Source: Clostridiales bacterium
GTDB taxonomy: Bacteria > Bacillota > Clostridia > Christensenellales > JAISNN01
Reading direction: 5' to 3'
NCBI GenBank assembly: GCA_031275485.1
Contig: JAISOS010000073.1
Span: 1 to 64,000, forward strand
Length of the DNA stretch: 64,000 bases
Part shown: in pieces, positions 7,863 through 18,500 of the stretch
Position numbering within the stretch: the stretch's first letter is position 1
Layout of the letters: every line of letters starts with the position of its first letter
Made by a program: the position numbers and the translations under genes
Notes under the pieces: model-generated
What the model saw: the letters and a program-made list of their open reading frames with translations, nothing else
Told to the model about the DNA's origin: nothing
Databases searched by the model: none

Positions 7863-9182
7863 ATGGAATTGACAAACAACACGGCGCGTCGAACCGTCAA
7901 ATACGGCGCGGACGACAATGCGGCGCGACAACGCGTATCGGATACATATGCGGACGGCGGCGCGGAGCGACAAGCGGTCAAATGCTGCGGCGCGGGAGAC
8001 GCGGCACGGCATTTAATGAAAGTACATGCGGGCGGCAATGTTACGGTCTGCCACGCGGGCGGCGCGGCGGGGGACTACGCTTCCGCGCTTATAAGGACGC
8101 TTGCCAGGGCGGGATGCGTAATAACCGAGCGACGTGTGACGGGAGGATTTTGCGGTGGCACTGCGGACGCGCTTTTGCCGATAGACGCGATAAGGCTGAT
8201 AATCGGCGTAGGCGGCGAGGAATTTGGAGAAATTTTGGCGGCGGTGGCTTTTGAAAAGAGTGTAAAATCGGCGTATATCCCGACGGTAAAGCGGTATGCG
8301 GAAGCGCCTGCGGATTACGCGGTCTTTTATTACGACGACGGCTTTTTGCGGCGCAGACTCGCGGCTTTCGGCGCGGTGATAGAGGACGGTTCTCTGACGG
8401 ATAAGGCTGGCGAAAAAGAGCGCGTTTCGGCGTTGGGTTTCGGTTTGGCGCGGGTTCTCGGGCGGTTTGAGCGGATTTTTTCCCGTTTAGCGGGCGAGGG
8501 CGTGCTGTATACGGGTGATTACGAAAGGGCATTGCGTATGCTGGACGCGGATTGCGCCGAGGCTTCGGACAATATAAGCGGCTTGTATAGTGTCGACGGT
8601 GTTAACGGCTCTTTGAATTGCGCGGTCGGAGAGAAAAGCGGAAACGGTTCGGACGGCGTAATAAACGGCGGCTATTGCGAAGCGGCGCGTCCGTCGAGCG
8701 CGGTCTACGCTTCGTTGCTGTACAACAAAAAAAATCCGGCCGTCACGACGGGCGAGGCGGCTTTCATAATCTCTTATATTACGGTAAAGCTGTACAAGCT
8801 GTATTTGGAGTGCGGCGCGGTTGATTTGAGCGTACCCAAAAACTATAATTTATGGACGGAGACGCTCGCGAACGGTTTCGGCGCGGATGCGGTGCGGCTT
8901 TTGCGCGATTTGGAATGCTCGGACGCCGATTATTTTCGGCGCGCCCACATTGCGAACGAATACAAGCCGGAACTGCGCGGTCTCATCGGCGAATTGGACG
9001 CGAAACTGTCCACGTTGTTAAAAAAATTTAAGAGAACTTACGCGGACGCGGGCTACTTTGTGAAGGATGCGGTAAAGGGCGGTGAAATAATCCGCTGTAT
9101 CGCGCTTGCCGCGCCCCTATCAGCCGAAAACACGCTTTTAAAGCATATGGACGAACGCGGAATTTTGGACAGATTTTTATAA
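7863..9182 (+). CDS. Degenerate sn-glycerol-1-phosphate dehydrogenase-like (EgsA/AraM) protein
   Basis: 439 residues. After a low-complexity Ala/Gly/Arg-rich N-terminal stretch (about 1-58), residues about 60-150 follow the iron-ADH/EgsA Rossmann pattern: IIGVGGEEFGEILAAVAFEK then SAYIPT where EgsA has GVGGGT...iPT. The C-terminal half is helical and ends TLLKHMDERGILDRFL, like AraM. Key differences: the family SRPASG-E-H-H metal motif reads RPSSAVYASLL (from residue 276) and the second metal His, usually in HGE, reads TGE (296-298), so both metal-binding histidines appear lost. A Gly/Asn/Ser-rich insert (about 245-272) precedes this. I infer a non-catalytic or altered relative. Start ATG 7863 follows GGAGA. 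No operon partner is visible. Confidence 0.6.
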   Translation: MELTNNTARRTVKYGADDNAARQRVSDTYADGGAERQAVKCCGAGDAARHLMKVHAGGNVTVCHAGGAAGDYASALIRTLARAGCVITERRVTGGFCGGTADALLPIDAIRLIIGVGGEEFGEILAAVAFEKSVKSAYIPTVKRYAEAPADYAVFYYDDGFLRRRLAAFGAVIEDGSLTDKAGEKERVSALGFGLARVLGRFERIFSRLAGEGVLYTGDYERALRMLDADCAEASDNISGLYSVDGVNGSLNCAVGEKSGNGSDGVINGGYCEAARPSSAVYASLLYNKKNPAVTTGEAAFIISYITVKLYKLYLECGAVDLSVPKNYNLWTETLANGFGADAVRLLRDLECSDADYFRRAHIANEYKPELRGLIGELDAKLSTLLKKFKRTYADAGYFVKDAVKGGEIIRCIALAAPLSAENTLLKHMDERGILDRFL

Positions 9183-9232
9183 ACCGGTTATTTCGAAAAT
9201 GACGTTCGATTAGGGCGGTTTGCAAGTTTAAT

Positions 9233-9267
9233 AAATATAGCCGTTATAAAATATAACGGCTATATTT
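9233..9267. terminator. Perfect 16-bp inverted repeat between convergent genes
   Basis: Arms 9233-9248 and 9252-9267 around a 3-nt loop, with AAATA/TATTT flanks giving short A and T runs on both sides. It lies between two converging genes and overlaps the stop codon of the minus-strand one, so it fits a bidirectional terminator. The core TATAACGGCTATA equals the terminal motif of family B. Confidence 0.7.
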
Positions 9268-10120
9268 ACACTATACCCAAAATATCCGTGAGCCAGTCGA
9301 TGGGTACGGCGACGAGACCGATTATAATGAGGAGCAATACGGAGACGACGACATCCACAGCGTAGCAAAAAATCGGATGGCGACCGACGAAAGTAACGGG
9401 GATGTGCCATTTCTTATTGAGGAAGGGAAACAGGCTTTCGCGTTCGGGATATATGAAAGGCGAAGCCGCCGCGCCGAGCAGGAAGTAGCCTATCCACGGG
9501 ATTAAGTAGAAATCGTCCATAGAGTGGAGACTGCTGCGTTGATTGAACAGCGAGGAAAATAAATCGTCTCCCCAGACTATGACGCCACTTTCGGTGCGCG
9601 CGTAGAGTACGAAAAAGAATACGGAGGCGGCGATAAATATGCCCGAACGTGCGTATTTGTCTTTGATTAGGAGACCGACCGCGAGATGGAAGAGGTAGCA
9701 GAGGGCGAACATATGGAAAACGCCGTGCGTAACCAAAAAATAATTGTCGCCGAGAATAAAGCCGAGAAGTAAGGTCGCGAGCGTGAGCGCGGCGGCGAAA
9801 GAGGCGGTTTTAAAAAAGCTGTTGAAACGCTTTTTTGAGAAAGATACCGAAAGCCCCGCGACGGTGAAAAATGTCGCTATAACTGCCGGCTGAACGGTGA
9901 ACAGCTTGAATTCGGAAAAATACACGGATTCCGCGAACTCTAAAAACCGCATGAGCGACCCCTCGCCGAGATAGCCCCGCCACATCTCGCTGAAAAGAAT
10001 GCATGCGACGGCGAAGTGGTCGAGCATCATCAGGATAACGCAGACTCCGCGCGCGAAATCCAATTCCCATACGCGCTCTTTATAGGCGGGCTTAATTTTT
10101 TTCCGTTTATTTTTTGCCAT
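9266..10120 (-). CDS. DUF1624 / heparan-glucosaminide acetyltransferase-like membrane protein
   Basis: About 284 residues with seven or eight hydrophobic segments. The N-terminal motif RVWELDFARGVCVILMMLDH matches the start of the DUF1624 (HGSNAT catalytic) acyltransferase family: Asp, Arg-Gly and His in the first membrane helix. Later blocks (WIGYFLLGAAASPFIYPE; PVTFVGRHPIFCYAVDVVV) also fit: the first like a short loop plus helix, the second containing the usual (G/K)xS/HxPI-like segment. Family members are thought to move acetyl groups across the membrane to sugars. The start at ATG 10120 is preferred to TTG 10135, but neither has a strong ribosome site. Its stop lies inside the terminator shared with the convergent gene. 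Confidence 0.75.
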   Translation of the reverse strand: MAKNKRKKIKPAYKERVWELDFARGVCVILMMLDHFAVACILFSEMWRGYLGEGSLMRFLEFAESVYFSEFKLFTVQPAVIATFFTVAGLSVSFSKKRFNSFFKTASFAAALTLATLLLGFILGDNYFLVTHGVFHMFALCYLFHLAVGLLIKDKYARSGIFIAASVFFFVLYARTESGVIVWGDDLFSSLFNQRSSLHSMDDFYLIPWIGYFLLGAAASPFIYPERESLFPFLNKKWHIPVTFVGRHPIFCYAVDVVVSVLLLIIIGLVAVPIDWLTDILGIV

Positions 10121-10294
10121 ATTAAAAATCCGCAACCTTTTCGTTTATTAGCCGAATATTTTCCCGCGCAACTCCGGCGCGGAATTTTTTTATAGACGCG
10201 GTTTTTCGCTCCGGAGTTCGCGCAATTTTATGTCCGTCATACTTTCAAACGCTACTTGATCGAAATTGAAAACGCAATCGTTATATTGAAGGAT

Positions 10295-10485
10295 ATTTCA
10301 GTTCGTATAGCGGTTATGAATCTGAATTGCGTTAAAGATAAATTTTGATTTTTTTGCCGCGGGAAGCAGGAGACGTAAGGGACCTTTTCGTATCCGAGTA
10401 ATACGGAAAGCCGTTCTTTTCGCCGCTTGCGGCAAAAAAGGCGGCGTTCGGCTTGCTCCGTTATATTTCATAACGACTTATATTA
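10295..10485 (-). repeat. Family B repeat, copy B1
   Basis: Reverse strand reads GTTATGAAATATAACGG, then AACGCCGCCTTTTTTGCCGC, a short GCGGC hairpin partner, GAACGG and CGTATTACTCG, and ends with CATAACCGCTATACGAA. The order of these blocks is shared with 27440-27640, 31045-31185, 39900-40090 and 51195-51410. It fills most of the gap upstream of the membrane acyltransferase (10121-10477). Confidence 0.6.
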
Positions 10486-10708
10486 TCAGCCGGTACATAG
10501 TCTCGCCCGACGCGGGTGAAAGCGAGAGAATTTCGGCTGTTATTTTCTTTTCGCCGAAAGATATTTCCAATATATCGCCGATTTTGACTTCCTTAGAGGG
10601 CTTCGCGGGTTTGCCGCCCACGTAGACTCGCGAAGCGGCGCAAGCCCCGTTCGCGACGGTGCGGCGTTTTATCAGTCTCGAGACCTTTAAGAATTTATCG
10701 AGGCGCAT
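10478..10708 (-). CDS. rqcP: RqcP (YabO), S4-domain ribosome quality-control protein
   Basis: 76 residues consisting of one S4 RNA-binding domain: [17 protein letters not shown] at the N terminus, then [18 protein letters not shown] and EISF. It is the right length for RqcP/YabO (about 80-90), the Hsp15 relative that works with RqcH to add alanine tails to stalled nascent chains on the 50S subunit. AAAGGTGAG sits just upstream of ATG 10708 on the minus strand. In many Firmicutes it lies near the divisome/mazG cluster; here it stands alone. Confidence is high because of the exact N-terminal motif. Confidence 0.9.
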   Translation of the reverse strand: MRLDKFLKVSRLIKRRTVANGACAASRVYVGGKPAKPSKEVKIGDILEISFGEKKITAEILSLSPASGETMYRLII

Positions 10709-11241
10709 ATTCTCACCTTTTTGTTTATAAATTTTTTTCGGACATCCTTCGAAACTTGACGGCGAATAACTTTCAGGCGGTTTTTGCGCGCCGCCGCGTC
10801 GTTTTTGACGACGAATACTCCCGCCGGACGCCGGAAAAAGCGACGCGGCGGCACGTAAAAAAAAACAATAAAAGATATCGTCGGCATGGTTTCGAAAGAG
10901 GTCTTTTTTTCCTGCGAAAAATTCGGTCGTTTAACGGTCTTGTTAAACTGTGAAAAACCGCCGCGCCGTCTTTTTAAAAAGGACGTTTTCAAATTAGACG
11001 CCGTTTAATTTTTAATAAGTATAAAATTTTTTCCCGCTTTGCCGTTCGCCGTTACACCGGACGAGCGTTTTTTCATACCGGCAAAATTCCCCCCCGCAGT
11101 ATGTTTTCGCCGCTCATTTGCCCGCGATACGGGCGGACGGCGGCTTTAAGGACGGCTTTTGAAGATTTTCAATTTCCATTGTAATTTTTACGCTAAAAAC
11201 AAAAAATTTTCAAATTTTTGCAAAAAATAGAGTAAAAAGTC
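10709..11241. other. Gene-free stretch upstream of rpoB promoter
   Basis: About 530 bp between divergent rqcP and the rpoB promoter. No supported gene. It has GC-rich, imperfect inverted sequences (for example GCCGGACGCCGG near 10825) and becomes AT-rich near 11170-11240, as expected before a strong promoter. Confidence 0.6.
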
Positions 11242-11270
11242 TTGACTATTGACAGAAAAGAGTTTATAAT
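11242..11270 (+). promoter_or_regulatory. rpoB promoter
   Basis: TTGACT (11242-11247), 17 bp, TATAAT (11265-11270), in AT-rich sequence. A second TTGACA (11249-11254) overlaps the spacer but is too close to serve this -10. The start of transcription would be near 11277, giving a leader of about 450 nt. Confidence 0.8.
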
Positions 11271-11276
11271 ATTAAA

Positions 11277-11726
11277 ATGTGTCAATATCTATAATGGTCA
11301 GTTTCGTCTGTTTAGACGCCTTTCATGCGCGTTAAACGCGCGCGGACAACGATTTAAAATAATGAGATAACGCGCTCGGGCGCATATCATCCGCGTATTA
11401 TGCGGCGCGTATCCGATTGCGCGGCTACGTACCGTGCGTCCGACCCCGGCTACTTACGCATTACATAAGCGCGCGCCGCATACGCGATTACCGTCCTTAC
11501 GCATTACATGGCGCGATATGCGCCTTCATAGAATCGCCGAATTACATAATACGCAACGCATATTTAGGATTGCCTAAAAAAGGGGGTTCCGCCGAATGAA
11601 ATTAAATACGCTTTAAAGGGTTAATTTCGGCGGGCTTTTTTTATCGGCGCTTTCCGCTGATATTATATCACGAATTTTATAAAATTTCAACATATATTTT
11701 ACATTTTCTTATGAGGAGAATATTTC
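11277..11726 (+). promoter_or_regulatory. rpoBC mRNA leader with direct repeats
   Basis: A long untranslated leader. CTTACGCATTACAT occurs at 11453-11466 and 11496-11509, each followed by a GCGC-rich self-complementary stretch, and several GCGC inverted pairs lie upstream (11326-11425). The leader ends in a hairpin with a T-run and then the rpoB ribosome site (GAGGAGA, 11711-11717). This arrangement suggests attenuation. No known riboswitch, T-box or L10-leader motif could be assigned. Confidence 0.6.
11589..11643 (+). terminator. Attenuator-like terminator in the rpoB leader
   Basis: CCGCCGAA...ATTAA (11589-11605, with a 4-nt bulge) pairs with TTAATTTCGGCGG (11621-11633), followed by GCTTTTTTT. 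It lies about 85 bp before the rpoB start, downstream of the rpoB promoter, so read-through must be possible for rpoB expression. Confidence 0.75.
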
Positions 11727-14700
11727 ATGCCTTCAAAAATTCACAAAATCGTTTGCGGCAGGACCGAGCGTATGTCGTTCGGAAAAATCAAGGACATTTT
11801 ACCCATCCCGTATCTTGTGGAGATTCAAAAAAATTCTTTTCAGAATTTTTTTGAATCGGGCATAAAGGACGTTTTGGAGGACTTTTCACCTATGACGGAT
11901 TTCAGTAGCAGACTGGAATTGCATTTTTTGGACTATCGCTTCGACGGAGAGCCGAAATACGGAATTAAGGAATGTAAGGACCGTGACGCGACTTATTCTA
12001 TTCCGCTGAAAGTCAGGGTCAGGCTTGTAAATAAGGAGAACGGGGAAATCATAGAAAGCGACGTTTTTATGGGCGATTTTCCGCTTATGACGGAAAACGG
12101 TTCTTTTATTATAAACGGCGCGGAAAGAGTCGTCGTCAGCCAGCTCGTCAGAAGCCCGAGTGTGTACTGCGAAAAAGTGCAGGACAAAAACGGCGTGAAC
12201 AGGTTTAATACGACGGTCATTCCGGGCAGGGGCGCGTGGCTGGAATTCGAGCAGGACGCGAACGGTATACTCTGGGTGCATGTGGACAGGGGACGGAAAG
12301 TTACGGCGACAACGCTGTTCCGCGCGCTGGGACTCGGCGACGACGACAAGCTTAAAAGGCTGTTCGGCGAGGACGACGAGATGATGGCGGCGACGATAGA
12401 GAAGGACGCCGTGAACGGCAGGCAAAAAACCGAGGACGAGGCTAAGGTCGAGCTCTACAAAAGACTGCGCCCGGGCGAAGTGCCGACTATGGACGGTATA
12501 ACCTCTACTATAATCAATCTTTTTTTCAACAAAAACCGCTACGATATAGCGCGCGTGGGCAGGTATAAATTCAACAAGAAGCTGTCTTTCGCTACGCGTC
12601 TTTGCGGAAACGAGCTTGCGGAGAATATCGTCAACCGTGAAACGGGAGAGATTCTCGCCGAAAAGGATACGGCGGTCGACTACGCGACGGCGCGGGCTAT
12701 TCAGGACACGGGCATAAACGAGGCGTACTTAAAGCGCTCCGACGGCAAAAAATATAAGCTGATCGGAAACGCGCGAGTCAACATAAAGGCGTATCTGCCG
12801 CATATCGTGGACTGCGAGCCTTCTGAGCTTGGTATAAAGGAGGACGTATATCTCCCCGCGCTTAAAGCGTTGCTGGCCGAGCGGGATGGAAAGTCCGCCG
12901 CCGAGATTAAGGATGCGATAAGAGAAAATGCGGACAGGCTCGTGGGCAAGACGATTACTATCGAGGATATAATCTCGATAGTTTCCTACAATTTGGGCTT
13001 AAATTACGGCTTCGGCGGCGTGGATAATATCGACCACCTCGCAAACAGACGCATCCGCTCGGTAGGCGAGCTTTTGCAGGCCCAGCTCCGCGTCGGCTTG
13101 ACGCGCTTGGAGCGCGTCGTAAAGGAGAGGATGTCCATAACTCAGGATCTTAGCCAGGTTACGCCGCAAAGTCTCATAAATGTCAGACCGGTGTCCAGCG
13201 CGATTAAGGAATTTTTCGGCTCTTCACAGCTTTCGCAGTTTATGGACCAGCCCAATCCGATAGCGGAGCTTACGCATAAGAGAAAGCTGTCCGCGTTAGG
13301 TCCCGGCGGCTTGAACAGAGAAAGGGCGGGCTTCGAGGTTCGCGACGTTCACCACTCGCATTACGGCAGAATGTGTCCGATAGAAACTCCCGAAGGGCAG
13401 AATATCGGACTTATAACCTCTTTGAGCTCTTATGCCCGCGTCAACGAATACGGCTTTATAGAAGCGCCGTACAGAAAGGTGGACAAAGCGACGGGTATAG
13501 TCACGGAGGAGATTCGGTATCTCGACGCGGACGAGGAGGACAAGTATATCGTCGCTCAGGCGAACGAGCCTCTCGACGACGACGGACGGTTCGTCAACAA
13601 AAGAGTTACGGCGAGAATCCGCGACGACATACGCGAAGTCGCGAACGAGGTCGTAGACTATATGGACGTGTCGCCTAAGCAACTAATATCCGTCGCGACG
13701 GCGCTCATTCCGTTCCTTGAAAACGACGACACGAACCGCGCGCTTATGGGCTCTAATATGCAACGGCAGGCGGTGCCGCTTTTGAAGCCCGAGGCGCCTA
13801 TTATCGGCACGGGCATGGAACATAAAATCGCCTACGACAGCGGCGTTATGGTGCTGTCCAAAACGAACGGCGTCGTCAAATACGTTTCCGCGAACAAAAT
13901 CGAGGTCGAAAGCGAGACGGGGGAAATAACGTATGCGTTACAGAAATTCGCGAAAAGCAATCAGGGCACGTGCGTAAACCAAAGGCCGATAGCGAAAGTC
14001 GGAGATAACGTAAAAAAGGGAGATATACTGGCGGACGGACATTCCACGGACAACGGCGAATTGGCTCTCGGCAGAAATGTTTTGATAGGCTTTATGTCTT
14101 TCGAGGGTTATAACTTCGAGGACGCTATACTGATAAGCGAGGATTTGGTAAAGGACGACGTTTTTACATCTATCCACATAGAGGAACACGAAATGGAAGC
14201 GCGGGACACGAAGCTGGGTCCGGAATCCATAACCAGAGATATTCCGAACTTGGGCGAGGACGTGCTGAAATATCTCAACGAGGACGGCGTGGTCATGGTC
14301 GGCGCGGAGGTGCGCGCGGGAGACATATTGGTGGGTAAGGTTACGCCGAAAGGCGAAGCCGATCTCACGCCGGAGGAAAGACTGCTTCGGGCGATATTCG
14401 GCGAGAAGTCGAGAGAGGTCAGAGATACCTCGCTTAGGGTACCTCACGGCGAGGGCGGCATAGTCGTCGACGTGAAGACGTTCACAAGGGAAAACCGCGA
14501 CGAATTGGCGCCGGGCATCAACAAGCTGATAAGAGTATATATAGCGCAGAAAAGAAAAATCTCCGTAGGCGACAAGATGGCGGGACGGCACGGCAACAAG
14601 GGCGTTATTTCGCGCATTATGCCGAAAGAGGATATGCCGTTTACGGCGGACGGCACGCCGCTTCAAATCGTTTTGAATCCTTTGGGCGTGCCTTCGCGTA

Positions 14701-15527
14701 TGAATATCGGACAGGTTTTGGAGGTTCACTTGGGACATGTCGCGAAACTTCTGGACTGGAAAATCGCGACCCCGGTGTTCGACGGCGCGACGGAGAATGA
14801 CATAAAGCTCTTGTTCAACGAGAACGGACTGCCCGAGGACGGCAAAATTCAGCTTTACGACGGCAGGACCGGGCAGCCGTTCGAAAACAACGTTACGGTT
14901 GGTTACATGTATATGCTGAAGCTCGTTCACTTGGTGGACGACAAAATTCACGCGAGAAGCACGGGTCCTTATTCTCTCGTCACGCAACAGCCTTTGGGCG
15001 GCAAGGCGCAGTTCGGCGGACAGCGATTCGGCGAAATGGAGGTCTGGGCGCTGGAAGCATACGGCGCGGCGAATATTTTGCAGGAAATTCTGACGGTCAA
15101 GTCCGACGACGTAGTGGGCAGAGTCAAGACCTACGAGTCGATTGTAAAGGGGAACAATATCAGCGATCCGGGTATTCCGGAGGCGTTCAGAGTATTGATA
15201 AAGGAATTCCAGAGCCTTGCTTTGGACGTGAGACTGCTGACGGAGGACATGAGGGAAATTCAGGTTTCGAGCCTAAACGAGGAGGACCGCGACACGGGTG
15301 CGGACGACTTTGATTTGAAGGATGCGGAGACTTTTGATTTGGATTTGCTTGGCGCGGGCGGTAGGCCGGACGGCGGAGGGAGCATATTTGACGACAACGA
15401 CGGGACGGACGATGCGGACGAGGGCTTGGACGAGGTTTTAAAGGACGTGTTCGGCATGGACGGCTTGGAAGAAGCCCGCGATATGGACATTTTGAAATCG
15501 CTTATAGACGACGACTCCGAACTTTAA
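11727..15527 (+). CDS. rpoB: DNA-directed RNA polymerase subunit beta
   Basis: 1266 residues covering the full beta subunit of RNA polymerase, with the rifampicin-pocket region ([21 protein letters not shown], split here only for reading; about residues 492-512), [44 protein letters not shown] and the C-terminal [12 protein letters not shown] clamp/anchor region. Only Firmicutes-size lineage inserts are present. The last 75 residues after the anchor are an Asp/Glu/Gly-rich acidic tail, longer than in Escherichia coli. ATG 11727 follows GAGGAG. It is separated from rpoC by 30 bp and clearly co-transcribed with it. The usual rplKAJL genes are not upstream. Confidence 0.98.
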   Translation: MPSKIHKIVCGRTERMSFGKIKDILPIPYLVEIQKNSFQNFFESGIKDVLEDFSPMTDFSSRLELHFLDYRFDGEPKYGIKECKDRDATYSIPLKVRVRLVNKENGEIIESDVFMGDFPLMTENGSFIINGAERVVVSQLVRSPSVYCEKVQDKNGVNRFNTTVIPGRGAWLEFEQDANGILWVHVDRGRKVTATTLFRALGLGDDDKLKRLFGEDDEMMAATIEKDAVNGRQKTEDEAKVELYKRLRPGEVPTMDGITSTIINLFFNKNRYDIARVGRYKFNKKLSFATRLCGNELAENIVNRETGEILAEKDTAVDYATARAIQDTGINEAYLKRSDGKKYKLIGNARVNIKAYLPHIVDCEPSELGIKEDVYLPALKALLAERDGKSAAEIKDAIRENADRLVGKTITIEDIISIVSYNLGLNYGFGGVDNIDHLANRRIRSVGELLQAQLRVGLTRLERVVKERMSITQDLSQVTPQSLINVRPVSSAIKEFFGSSQLSQFMDQPNPIAELTHKRKLSALGPGGLNRERAGFEVRDVHHSHYGRMCPIETPEGQNIGLITSLSSYARVNEYGFIEAPYRKVDKATGIVTEEIRYLDADEEDKYIVAQANEPLDDDGRFVNKRVTARIRDDIREVANEVVDYMDVSPKQLISVATALIPFLENDDTNRALMGSNMQRQAVPLLKPEAPIIGTGMEHKIAYDSGVMVLSKTNGVVKYVSANKIEVESETGEITYALQKFAKSNQGTCVNQRPIAKVGDNVKKGDILADGHSTDNGELALGRNVLIGFMSFEGYNFEDAILISEDLVKDDVFTSIHIEEHEMEARDTKLGPESITRDIPNLGEDVLKYLNEDGVVMVGAEVRAGDILVGKVTPKGEADLTPEERLLRAIFGEKSREVRDTSLRVPHGEGGIVVDVKTFTRENRDELAPGINKLIRVYIAQKRKISVGDKMAGRHGNKGVISRIMPKEDMPFTADGTPLQIVLNPLGVPSRMNIGQVLEVHLGHVAKLLDWKIATPVFDGATENDIKLLFNENGLPEDGKIQLYDGRTGQPFENNVTVGYMYMLKLVHLVDDKIHARSTGPYSLVTQQPLGGKAQFGGQRFGEMEVWALEAYGAANILQEILTVKSDDVVGRVKTYESIVKGNNISDPGIPEAFRVLIKEFQSLALDVRLLTEDMREIQVSSLNEEDRDTGADDFDLKDAETFDLDLLGAGGRPDGGGSIFDDNDGTDDADEGLDEVLKDVFGMDGLEEARDMDILKSLIDDDSEL

Positions 15528-15557
15528 TTAGGAGCTTTTGCAAGGAGAGAAAAATTT

Positions 15558-18500
15558 ATGTTTGAATTGAACAATTTTGAGGCAATGCAAATAGGCGTCG
15601 CTTCTCCCGAAAAAATCAGAGAATGGTCGCACGGCGAGGTAACGAAACCCGAAACCATCAATTACCGCACACAAAAGCCCGAAAGAGACGGTCTGTTTTG
15701 CGAGAGGATTTTCGGACCTACGCACGACTGGGAATGCTATTGCGGCAAGTATAAAAGAATTCGCTATAAGGGCGTGATATGCGACAAGTGCGGCGTCGAG
15801 GTTACGAAAAGCAAGGTCAGACGCGAGAGAATGGGGCATATAGAGCTTGCCGCGTCGGTTTCGCACATCTGGTATTTCCGCGGCGTACCTTCGCGTATCA
15901 GCATAGCTCTCGATATGTCGCCTAAGGATGTCGAACAGGTGCTGTATTTCGTGTCCTACGTCGTTTTGGATCCGGGCGAGACCGCGCTTCAAAAAAAACA
16001 GGTAATCGTAGAAAAGGAATACAGAGACTTGATAGAAAAATACGGAGCTAAGGCGTTTAAGGTCGGCATGGGCGCGGAGGCTGTAAAGCTCCTCCTTTCG
16101 GAGATAGACCTTGACGAGGAGGCGAAAAGTATAAGAGCGGTGATAGCCGGTTCTACGGGGCAGAAAAGGCTTAAAGCCGTCAAAAGATTGGATATTATAG
16201 AGTCCTTTAAGAGGAGCGGCAACCGTCCGGAATGGATGATTTTGGACGTGCTACCCATCATACCGCCCGAAATCCGTCCGATGGTTCAGCTTGACGGCGG
16301 CAGATTCGCGACAAGCGACTTGAACGACCTGTACAGGCGCGTTATAAACAGGAATAACCGTTTGAAAAAACTGTTGGAGCTGTCCGCGCCCGATATAATC
16401 ATAAGAAATGAAAAGAGAATGTTGCAAGAAGCCGTAGACGCCCTGATCGACAACGGCAGGCGCGGCAAGGCGGTCTCGGGAGCGGGCAACAGAGAGCTGA
16501 AATCTCTTTCGGGAATGTTGCGAGGCAAGCAGGGCAGATTCCGTCAAAACCTTTTGGGCAAGCGCGTGGACTATTCGGGACGTTCGGTTATCGTCGTCGG
16601 ACCTGAGCTTAAGCTCTATCAATGCGGTTTGCCGAAAGAAATGGCGTTAGAACTTTTTAAGCCTTTCGTTATGAAAGAACTTGTCGCGGAGAACCACTGC
16701 CATAACATAAAGAGCGCGAAACGCTTTGTCGAGAGGAGCAAGCCCATTGTTTGGGATATTTTGGAAAACGTCATAAAAGATCACCCCGTGCTATTGAACC
16801 GCGCTCCGACTCTGCACAGACTGGGAATTCAGGCATTCGAGCCGGTTTTAGTCGAGGGCAGAGCGTTGAAAATTCATCCGTTAGTCTGTTCGGCGTTCAA
16901 CGCCGACTTCGACGGCGATCAAATGGCCGTGCACGTGCCGCTGTCCGTGGAAGCGCAGGTCGAAGCGCGATTTTTAATGCTGTCCACAAACAATATTTTG
17001 AAACTTTCCGACGGCAAGCCTATCGTGTCGCCTACGCAGGATATGGTGCTAGGCATATATTATCTCACCATAGACAAGCCGGGCGCGAAGGGCGAGGGCA
17101 GAAAATTTAAATCGACGAACGAAGCGCATATGGCTTATGAAATCGGCGAAATTGCGCTCCAAGCTAAGATCACGGTCAGAAAGACGCTTATGATAGACGG
17201 CGTTTCCGTGACGAAAAACCTTACGACGACGGTAGGGCGCATTATTTTCAACGAAAATATTCCGCAGGATCTAGGATTCGTTCCGCGCAATACGCCCGAG
17301 CAGATGCTGGATCTCGAGGTGGACAGGTTCGTGGACAAGAAAACGCTCAGCAAGATAATCGACCTTGTGTACAAAAGCAAGGGTTCTACGGGAACCGCCG
17401 AGGTTCTTGACAAAATCAAAAGCATGGGCTTTAAATATTCGACGATAGGCGCGATTACCGCAAGCGTTTTCGATATGACGATTCCGGGCGTAAAAAGAGA
17501 GGTTGTCAACGCGGCGGAGGAGAAAATCCTTGAAATCGAAAAGAGCTACAAGAGAGGCTTGGTCACCGAGGAGCAGAGATACAACGAGGTCGTGAGAACC
17601 TGGCGAGAGACCACCGAAAAGGTTGAAAAAGCGCTGTTCGACGCGCTGGGCGAATTCAATCCGATTAGAATGATGAGTAAATCCGGCGCGAGAGGAACCT
17701 CCGCGCAGATAAGGCAGCTTGCGGGTATGAGAGGACTTATGTCAGACCCGACGGGGCGCGTTATGGAGTTGCCCGTCAAGTCGAGTTTCAGAGAGGGCTT
17801 GACAGTTCTCGAATATTTCATATCCTCGCACGGCGGCAGAAAGGGTCTCGCGGATACCGCTCTTAAAACCGCCGACTCGGGTTATTTGACGCGCCGACTC
17901 GTGGACGTCGCGCAAGAGATGATTATAAGAAGCGAGGACTGCCGCGATACGAAGGGTACGGCCGTTCAGGCGATAAAGGGTACGAAAGGCGAGATTATCG
18001 AGCCTCTTAGAGACAGAATCGCGGGCAGGTATACCGTTGCCGACGTCGTCGACCCGAAAAGCGGAGAGGTTATAGTAAAAGGTGACGAGATGATTTCCGA
18101 CGAGCAGGCGCAGGATATTGAAAATGCGGGCATAGAGGATGTCGCGATAAGAAGCGTTCTTACCTGTAAGGCGCGCTACGGCGTGTGCTCCAAATGTTAC
18201 GGCAGGGATATGGCGAGCGGTAAAACCGTGAAAATCGGCGAAGCCGTGGGAACCATAGCCGCGCAGTCCATCGGCGAACCGGGAACGCAGCTCACGATGA
18301 GAACCTTTCACACGGGCGGTGTCGCCACGAGTGATGACATCACGCAGGGTCTGCCGCGCGTCGAGGAATTATTTGAAGCGCGCAAGCCGAAGGGCATGGC
18401 GATAGTTTCCGAGCTTGCGGGCGTCGTCAAGATTACCGACGTCGAAAACCGTAAATCCGTGGAAATAACCACGCCGGACGGTGAAATAAAGGAGATGCTA

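Noticed and set aside
11417-11599. Possible leader peptide in the rpoB leader, ending at the attenuator
   Set aside because: TTG start without ribosome site; composition follows the GCGC-rich repeats. A leader-peptide mechanism cannot be supported.
11575-11600. T-box-like AAAGGGGGTTCCGCC in the rpoB leader
   Set aside because: Lacks the TGG core and the specifier and stem I elements; rpoB is not a typical T-box target.
13938-14987. 349-codon antisense frame in rpoB, and similar long antisense frames in the giant lipoprotein, OYE, murF and ddl genes
   Set aside because: They are shadows of strongly biased codon use in the real genes, with no family similarity or ribosome sites.
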